Positions 56,545-64,000 of a stretch of 64,000 bases of DNA are shown here, piece after piece (the stretch's first letter is position 1; every line of letters starts with the position of its first letter). The position numbers and the translations under genes were made by a program. Source of the stretch: Macquaria australasica (lineage: Eukaryota; Chordata; Actinopteri; Centrarchiformes; Percichthyidae); NCBI GenBank assembly GCA_005408345.1, contig SEMN01000451.1:364786-428785 (forward strand), given 5' to 3'. The notes under the pieces were generated by a model. The model was given only the letters and a program-made list of their open reading frames with translations, searched no databases and was not told where the DNA came from.

Positions 56545-57111
56545 TTAGCAAAAGTTGACATTTGTGTCAATTTGCATCATGCATTTAAAACATTTTTTTC
56601 TGTACATCACACATTTGGAATAAGATTTAAAAACTGAAACAGCAGGTTAAAGCCTGAACTCATCCGGAGTAAGAGCTATGAAAAAAATCCATGTGTTCAG
56701 CTTGAGGATACCTTGCATAAAAGAATCTATTAACCATCATATAAAAGCATACAAAACATCTAATTAAATTTGCAAGGTGGGTATGGATTTGCATACCTTC
56801 CTCGGGCTGCTTGTGAGACTTTAAGTGAGCACAGCAGGTATGAGAAACACCTTAGACGCCGTTTGTTTGCTTTGGTATTTGATTTTTTCACGAAAATTTC
56901 CTTTCTTGTTGGCAGTTAGGAAAACATGAGGTCAGCAAACCAGGGAACATGTATTTATATATGACCCACATATCCTCTCATTCAGCCAGGAGACCAGGTT
57001 TGCTGCATTTTTGTTGTACACCAGACACATAGTAAATACGCAGGTGATGTAAGCTGTAGACTCCTGAATACAAACAGACAGATGCACTCAATCTGTACAA
57101 ACGCAAGCAGG

Positions 57112-57123
57112 CACACACACACA

Positions 57124-57169
<46 letters not shown>
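57112..57169. repeat. (CA)n microsatellite
   Basis: A CA run with one early AA interruption. Antisense poly-VC frames here are artefacts. Confidence 0.95.
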
Positions 57170-57171
<2 letters not shown>

Positions 57172-60100
57172 TAGCCGCCCCTCGCCTACACACACACAGG
57201 TGATATGGTGTCTGCCAGTGATAACAGCAGTCGGGCAGCTGAACAGATATAACCTCCTCGTTGCTCCCTCAAGGTCACCGATAGGCTGGCAGTGGCAGGC
57301 ACAGCTGTCTCTCAGCCAATCACTGACCTCCCTCTGTTTGTGTGAAAAGCTCAGTTCCTCTTTTGCATGAGATAACGCCGTTGTTACACTGGGATTATCG
57401 TCTCCCAGGAGCCAAACAGCAGTTAAAAACAATGCAAATGGATATGGCGGACCACTTTGCAGGCAAATTGATCTGGAAAATGGAGAGTTAGCCAGAACCA
57501 GCTTGGCAACTAACGATGCCGCTTTTTTTTGGGTCATTTTTCCTTTCAACAGCTGTAGATTTTATTTCCCTGGAAAGGGAATAAAATAATGTAAAGAGGG
57601 ATTCATGATTTCTCAGATTTTTCACATTTCATCTTTCTGAGTTTGCTGAACAGCAACTCAGGAGATCTTCCTTCAGATAGATGACTCAGGTTCAACCCCT
57701 TGTGTCTGCTGAACACGTCCGAGTTCCCTGCTGATGTGGACAAGTGAATGGACAAATTTCAGATTTAATCAATGTAGTCTCATGTAAAGAATAAAATGAA
57801 ATGAGGTCTTGAAGAGGTCCGTCTTCATTAAAATCACTCTCAGTGCTTAAGATGCACTCAAACGCAATAGACAAAAAGAATCTTATTCTAGCACACTGCC
57901 ATTGTCATGGTTTCCTAAAATTACTCTTGGATCTGTCACCATGTGGACTGAGAGTAATGGTTGGGTCTGAGGAGAGGACACAGCCAGCGCTAAGATACTG
58001 TTTACTTTAGTGTGAAAAATTGCCTGATTGGAGGCAGGAACTGTGCATGAGATGTGATCGTTTAGCCGCCGCTGGATTCAAAGACTCTTTCTGTTTTATC
58101 TGTATGGCTGCTGCCTTTCCATACAGAATACCAATAAGAAAAATAGTTGCAATAGTGTAGTGTTCCGGTGTATTTTCACTGGACTCTGTGGGTGCCTGAA
58201 TGTGGGATTATTAAGGTATCAAGACAAATGCTTATGAAGACAATTAAAATATTTTTTTCAGGTTTACACTTTCAATGTCTTTTGTAACAGAACGGTTAGT
58301 TAGGCTAGTGTTGGTTGTTGTTTTTTTTGTTGTTGACACTTATATGGGAACTTTGTGTACGATCGATGATCAGCTTGATGTTTCCTGCACCAATTTATTA
58401 GGTGCTGAATATGAGTCCATCCAGGATCTCGACAAAAAAAAAAGAAAAAGTGCAACTGTTGCACATACTGATGGTGACTGCATATTTAGAATCTCTTTGG
58501 GGCGATTCATGATTTTAATATCTTTTTCCCCTGCAAAATGCAGCAAGACTAAAACATAATTGAGACGTCATATTTTTGGTCTTCATGTGTAAAACAGTTG
58601 AGAAAGAATAATAAAAGAAGTGCCCCACTTGCAAAGTTGTTATCATTATGCATACTCAAAAGATATAGGTTATCTCATCCAGCTGTGGACTGCCAATGAC
58701 ATACAGTTCAATAATCAGTTTCAGCACAGATAGAGCAGAAACGTCTGCACACTAATTCATCTGCTCCTGCCGTTTGTGCTTCTTGACATCAGCCTGCAGA
58801 CAGCTAGCTAGCTAGCGTTCGCTACCTGGCAGGCAGGAACAGACTGAACAAAGTAGTATCCATAACCAGAGCTGATACTTGGACTGAACGAAGACTCTGG
58901 ACACTGATCTGACAGTCTCCCTCGTAGATGTGAGATAGCAGGAAATGCTAGACACATGGAGTCGGGAGACACCTGGAGTCACGAAAGTCCTGTAAACTGC
59001 GGCATGTGTGCATATAATGTAACTATTCATGTCACAGTTTACGGGACTGTTGTGACTCATGACAGCTAATGTATCCAGCTATCATCTACGTTACCTTTTG
59101 AATTAAAGTGATTTTTTTTGTGCACATTGTAATAACTTGATTTTCACAATGTAGACATTTTACACATCGAGCAAAACAAAACTTTTGAATGAATTGAATT
59201 AATTCGATACATCACCCAGCCCTAGAATATATATATATATAATAAAATAGGGTTCTGCTACTTGTTTTGTCCTAAATTAAATCTATAAGGTAACCTTAAT
59301 GTTTCCTACCATACTGTGAAGCTCTGCCAACAAGCTCCATAAACCTGGTTGGAGTGATGCATAGCCTGTGGGCAAGTGATGCCTGAGAAGACTTCTAAGG
59401 AAGCAAAGTTCTATATTCTGTAGTTGCAAGAAAGTTTCTGTAGATTGCAGCTTGATGTTGATGTTGTATCAAAAAAATATAAGTAATGTGTTTATTATTA
59501 TAATTATTGCCAGAATTGGCTGAATTTGGTGGAGCTGTATTGGGGCCTCTGTTTTTCAGAGCAGACAGGAGCTTTATGTTGCCTTTGTCATGTAAGTATT
59601 GTTTTGGTGTCTGTGGAGGGATTTGCAGCTTCTGTAAGGTTTTCTGTTAGTGTTTGCAACTTTCACTGGAGACAAGAATGCTTTTGTGCTTTCCATTTTC
59701 ACTTTAGAGAGCACTGTGAGTCCACAGCTGTTGTGGCAGAAGGTCTGGACTGACCTTTGGTGTAGCTTTTATGTCACAACCATGGTGAAAGTTAATGGGA
59801 AGCACATCAACAGGGGTGTTTGTGAAGGAAGATCACTTGCATTATCCATTTGTGACCACATTAATATCCACAAGTAACACAAATCAGATAGGAATGTAAG
59901 CTAGACCACATCAGAGTGTGGATTTTAATTATGTGGCTAAATGCAGGTGAGAGTAATCAGACCTCCATGCTTAAATGTATTGTACATAGAAAAAAACTGC
60001 TTGTTTACTTACCCAGTTTAATTTATGCATGTTCCTACTGCTGTGTCTGACCTGGTTCAGTCTATGAAAACGTGTGTGTTTGATAAGATAGAGTCAGACA

Positions 60101-60944
60101 TAGAGATATTGTGGTGATGTGTCCTTTAGGCTGTGCCGGCTGGGTGACAACAGTAGCTGACCTGACATTTGCCAAATCTGTATGAATACACAACCTTTTG
60201 TCCTTGAAAGGCAACAACAGACCTGACATTTTCCACTCAATCCTCTCCAATTACAGCTTCTTTATTGCCTTTCCCGGCAGGAGGCTCCTCTGCGGTTCCT
60301 AAGTTGGGATAGACGCAAACATTGTTCAGTCTCCTGGAATGTAAATGAGCCACGACACACTGTGAGTCAGCACCTAGGCAGATGTAACAGTAGTAAGGCT
60401 GCGGCTTTGAACTACATACGGGTAGGCCTATAATATGGGTGTGTTCTGCTTTTGTGTGTGTGTATATTGAAAGTGAGATGCCTCCTTTTGACATTGCCGT
60501 GTGCCTGCTAAACAATGTGGAGAAAGAAAACAGCCCCAGGACAGATTTTCCCTTTGTTCTCCACCTCTACCTTTGTTTTCCTTTGCCTCAAGTAAGAAAG
60601 AAATAAGACGGCAATTATCACAGACATTTTCATATGAATACATGTCTGTTGATACAGCACAATAGAGACTAACCCTAGCTCATGTAATCTTTTAAAGCTA
60701 ACAATCTTATAAGGGTCTGTCTAACTTTTTAGTTAGCATTAGCATTTTAGTATTGCGTCAAATGAACTTTTACACGTTAATTCGAGGCTGTCCTCCCCCA
60801 AAATATAACCGTATTGCAAGCAGCAATTACAACCCATGTCTACATTTTTTGTTAGGCGGTGACCTATAAAGAGCGCCAAAGGGAGGAGGTCTGGGTTTTG
60901 GATGAAACAACACAAGACTTTCACCACTGTTTGTGTCCCGTGAA

Positions 60945-61085
60945 AAACCAAAAGTCAATGTTGACTTACTTCATTAATGTAGTTATTTTAACCCAAACCA
61001 TGATCTTTTCCTAAACCCAACCAAGTAGTCTTGGTCCCTAAACCTGACCAAACTGCGACCGTTTCACAACGTTAACCACGTGTTA
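60945..61085. mobile_element. Partial copy of the interior of the 21.4-kb transposon family
   Basis: AACCAAGTAGTCTTGGTCCC, TAAACCTGACCAAACTGCGA and GCGACCGTTTCACAACGTTA match the interior at about 21,500-21,560. AAACCAAAAGTCAATGTTGA corresponds, inverted, to a block at about 21,605. The terminal repeats are not present. Confidence 0.65.
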
Positions 61086-62686
61086 CCATGACGACGAAGG
61101 TCCGGTACACCTATATATTTCGTTTTGGGAGTCACTGACAAACGACCAGTTCTGTCGTTTAGGTTGGAGGACTTGTTGTTTAATTCCCAATTGGCCAACT
61201 GTTTTAACAGTGCTGAGCTTTGAGGGAATGGAGAGGTGAAAAGTCGAAAATGGAGGAAGCTATGTTAGCTTAGCTGTGTGCACTGTTATATTTAACCCTC
61301 TTCTGCCAGAGAATAATCTACTAGAAGCATGGTTTTTACACAGTTAGGAGACAGGAGTCAATGGTACAAATATGTCTCCCGTATAAACTGTGTGGATTTT
61401 TTGTTCAGTTAGCAACTGCGCTAACTAGCTCAAAGAGCTTTTTCCCTCCTCTTCGATCACTCTTCATTGAATGAGAGAGGTACAATCCTGATAGCCAAAT
61501 GCCAGAGGTAGTAAAAGGCACTACAGAAAAAACAAAAACACAAAAAACCCCAGAAAGAAGCGTGAGTGACTAGAGCTAGCATGTTCCTGGCTAGTCCCAG
61601 TTTGTGGCTCTTATATATTACCATTACATTTGAGTTACACATGAAAAATAAATAGGCTACCTGGTGATCTTTGAAAAACCTGTTTCAAGACAACACCTCC
61701 TGCTGTTCTGAAGGTATTTCCAACATCCTCAAAGACTCTTCTAACGATCTGGATGACTTTTCAGGAAGAAATCCTCAGCACACAGCAATTTATCATGCAG
61801 GGATGCTGACATAACCTCACTCCCAAGTTAATGATGTTCATATGACGGTCTACCTCCATATGGAAAATATCCTTTTACCCAAACCCAGTTTCATTTGGAA
61901 ACCCACACAGGAGAAACTGCAGTGCAGGCATGTTGTGTATGATTCTCTCCTGCTCTGTTTAAGAGGTGAGATTAGTTTCTGTTGACTGCAAACAGTACAA
62001 TCAGTCTCCACTGATCCCATGACAGAAGAAAAGTAGGTAGTTAGCAGAATGTCACCATACGCCCACACCATTTGATTGACAGGTGAACTCCAGAAAGTGT
62101 ACAGAGCACTCAACACCACCAATGCTTAGACTTTTTTTTTTTTCCTTAACGGGGATCAGTAACATCTTATTAGAGTACAAATTTAATTAAGAGTCATGCG
62201 GTTCTGATGTAAAACTTTGCTCAAGGAGGAAGTTGATTTTTGCAGGGTGGAGCTTCGCTGTAACACCCCACACTGGCACCACCTCCTTTAAGTGATTATT
62301 TGGGAACAATCGACGTCTTTCATTGGCAAAGACACACAGAAGGTCAGGGAAGCAGATTGAGCTCTTTCTTGTTTGCCGTCACATCTGATATCTGGGATGT
62401 AATGTTGATATTGGTGGTTGTTTTTTCAGCTTGGTAGTGTGTTTTACATTAGGAAGACGGCAGCCTTCAAGCAGATTCCTCTTTTCTTGCCAACTTGTCG
62501 GCGTATGAGAGTCTTTGTTTTGGATTAAATGTTAACGTCACCGATAACAATGCAGATGAGTTTCTTGGTCAGTACTTCATTTTTAAATATTATCTGTCTT
62601 TAGCTTTGGCTCTTTTTTGGCTTTTAAGTCTCTGCCTAAAAGAGCAGAAAAATAACACTCTAAAATGCAACTTGATTACATTTTTA

Positions 62687-62688
<2 letters not shown>

Positions 62689-62724
<36 letters not shown>
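62689..62724. repeat. (GT)n microsatellite
   Basis: An uninterrupted run of about 18 GT units. Confidence 0.95.
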
Positions 62725-62726
<2 letters not shown>

Positions 62727-63789
62727 GAGCTTGTATTGTGGCTTAAATCCATTGCCTGCCTGACCTGTCAGTCCTTCCCCTCTGATCATGCTATTGTTAT
62801 TGTAGGGAAATTCCAGTTTATTACAACGTGGGTTGTAATAAATTTAATTTTCGCCATCATTCCTGTAAGTAATACTCGCACTGTAAGTTATTTGCTGAGA
62901 TCTGAGAACACTGGCGGCACTCGTAAAAAGAAGAAAGACGGCAACACAACACGAGCAGTCAGACAGGTTGTAAAAAAAATCCCAGGTTAGCCAAACTTAT
63001 TTGGCGGGCGAACAGTAAAATTACCCAAAGGGCCTGTTGTAAAATATCTTTCACAGTTTACAGACCCACTTCCTGGTTCAACTTTGGCCTACTGTAATTA
63101 CCATAGTTGTGTGTACACATACACCACCAGGGCAGGAAGAATAGGCAAGAAAACAATGTTTTATTTCTAGACAACAGTTTAGTTAGGGAAGACACCACAA
63201 GTGATGCCACATGCAAGTGGTTATAATATTTAAAAGATCTTTGGCGTTCACTGCATATAAGAAATATACTTTTTAAGACCCTATATATTGAAGTTATCCC
63301 AGAGAGACCCATAGTCCTGTCATAAACAGGTCCTTGATGGAGGGCCACAGCAGGGTGACAGAAAATAGGTTTTCACATACCTGAGTGCCCTTATTGGATA
63401 TTAATTGATGTGTGGAGTCCTGGTCTAGGAAATTAGTATTTTGTCTTCCTGCTCAAACTTAGTTTTCTTGTTTATAATGCTGGGATATTTTTGAATTTCA
63501 GGATAATGGACTCAGAAATGTATTTACACATATTACCAGCGGGAGAATTTGTGTTTTCTTCGAGTAATGAGTTAATTAAGTCGTTATCACCAACAATACT
63601 TCTCCAAATATGGCCAAATATGGGCCTCCATAATCGTCAGTCTAAATAATTCATATATTAAAAAAAAACAAAAAAGGTTTGATTGATATCAATGTGTGTT
63701 AAGTTTTCTTTCATTTTTCTTTTTCCTATTTTGCACGTTTGCTCTTTTTGCTGGGTTTTTTTCAGTCATTAAAAAAGATCTCATTTAGG

Positions 63790-64000
63790 ATATCTGCTGT
63801 TCCCCACCTGCTCTGTAGTTACCCACAGTGTGTTGCCGCCAATCCCAGTCAGCTGATCCCCTCACTCACCAGCACCCCATTCCCTCATTATCTCCCCTGC
63901 ATATATACCAGCCCTATTTACCCAGTCATTTGCCAGATCCTCTAATGTAACACCCAGCCTTAGCGTTCCAGCCTTCTTTCCTGTTCCTGGTTTCACCTTT
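63790..64000 (+). mobile_element. Possible start of an LTR-type retroelement at window edge
   Basis: A C-rich stretch with many CCAGC, CAGCTGATCCCCTCACTCAC and a TATA-like GCATATATACC at about 63,899 resembles the promoter part of fish LTR elements. The window ends before any diagnostic primer-binding site or coding region, so this is only a suggestion. Confidence 0.25.

Larger units (their letters stand above)
45991..64000. other. Gene-poor intergenic region downstream of phlda1
   Basis: No protein-coding exon was supported in these 18 kb on either strand. Apart from the listed repeats, hairpins and transposon relics the sequence is AT-rich and featureless to my eye. Human neighbours on this side (for example KRR1, GLIPR1) left no recognisable trace. 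Confidence 0.55.

Noticed and set aside
57088..57549. 153-codon minus-strand frame containing poly-VC
   Set aside because: The C-terminal part is a (CA)n microsatellite read in antisense, and the rest has no recognisable domain.
58978..59056. Imperfect 22-bp inverted repeat (GTCACGAAAGTCCTGTAAACTG with its partner)
   Set aside because: There are about four mismatches in 22 positions with a 35-base loop; noted but too weak to call a functional hairpin.

Overview
The window looks like a teleost (probably percomorph) fish chromosome segment. It has a large intron-bearing gene with GT-AG introns, long (CA)n microsatellites, and a dense litter of short non-autonomous DNA transposons (hAT-like, Tc1-like, PIF/Harbinger-like and others) of the kinds familiar from fish genomes. 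Almost all open reading frames longer than 60 codons are chance or repeat-derived. Only two protein-coding genes are supported.

Layout. 1-13,200: intergenic, with no recognisable exon; it holds repeats, a Tc1-like transposase scrap, a LINE-like 3' tail and several inverted-repeat elements, and ends in a GAT/ATG-rich low-complexity tract. 13,200-14,200: CpG-rich promoter region with the non-coding first exon of nap1l1. 19,455-39,396: the nap1l1 coding sequence on the + strand in 14 coding exons (394 codons). The splice phases all close and the product aligns from MADIDNK to the prenylation-type terminus CKQQ. Its 3' UTR runs to about 41.2 kb, with AATAAA signals at 40,726 and 41,204. 42,871-43,338: phlda1, a single-exon coding sequence of 155 codons on the + strand, probably with a 3'-UTR intron starting at 43,378. 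46,000-64,000: gene-poor intergenic DNA with DNA-transposon relics, two perfect hairpins and several dinucleotide repeats.

The tandem order nap1l1-phlda1 is the same neighbourhood seen on human 12q. The phlda1 protein is close to PHLDA1 rather than PHLDA2, which sits beside NAP1L4 on human 11p15, so the locus is the NAP1L1/PHLDA1 arm of that duplicated pair. NAP1L1 is a histone H2A-H2B chaperone. PHLDA1 is a small pleckstrin-homology-like protein. They are neighbours but nothing in the sequence shows that they work together.

Most notable for a second look: two candidate alternative 3' splice segments in nap1l1 intron 14, each giving a C-terminus without the CaaX box; a 967-bp hAT-type insertion in intron 9 with terminal repeats and an 8-bp target duplication; a 755-bp element bounded by TTAA in intron 14; a perfect 27-bp inverted repeat at 54,710-54,767; and a transposon relic encoding a Myb/SANT-like segment near 49.2 kb. 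No CRISPR, operon, tRNA or rRNA gene was seen. All family assignments are from reading by eye and memory of the families; no search was run.
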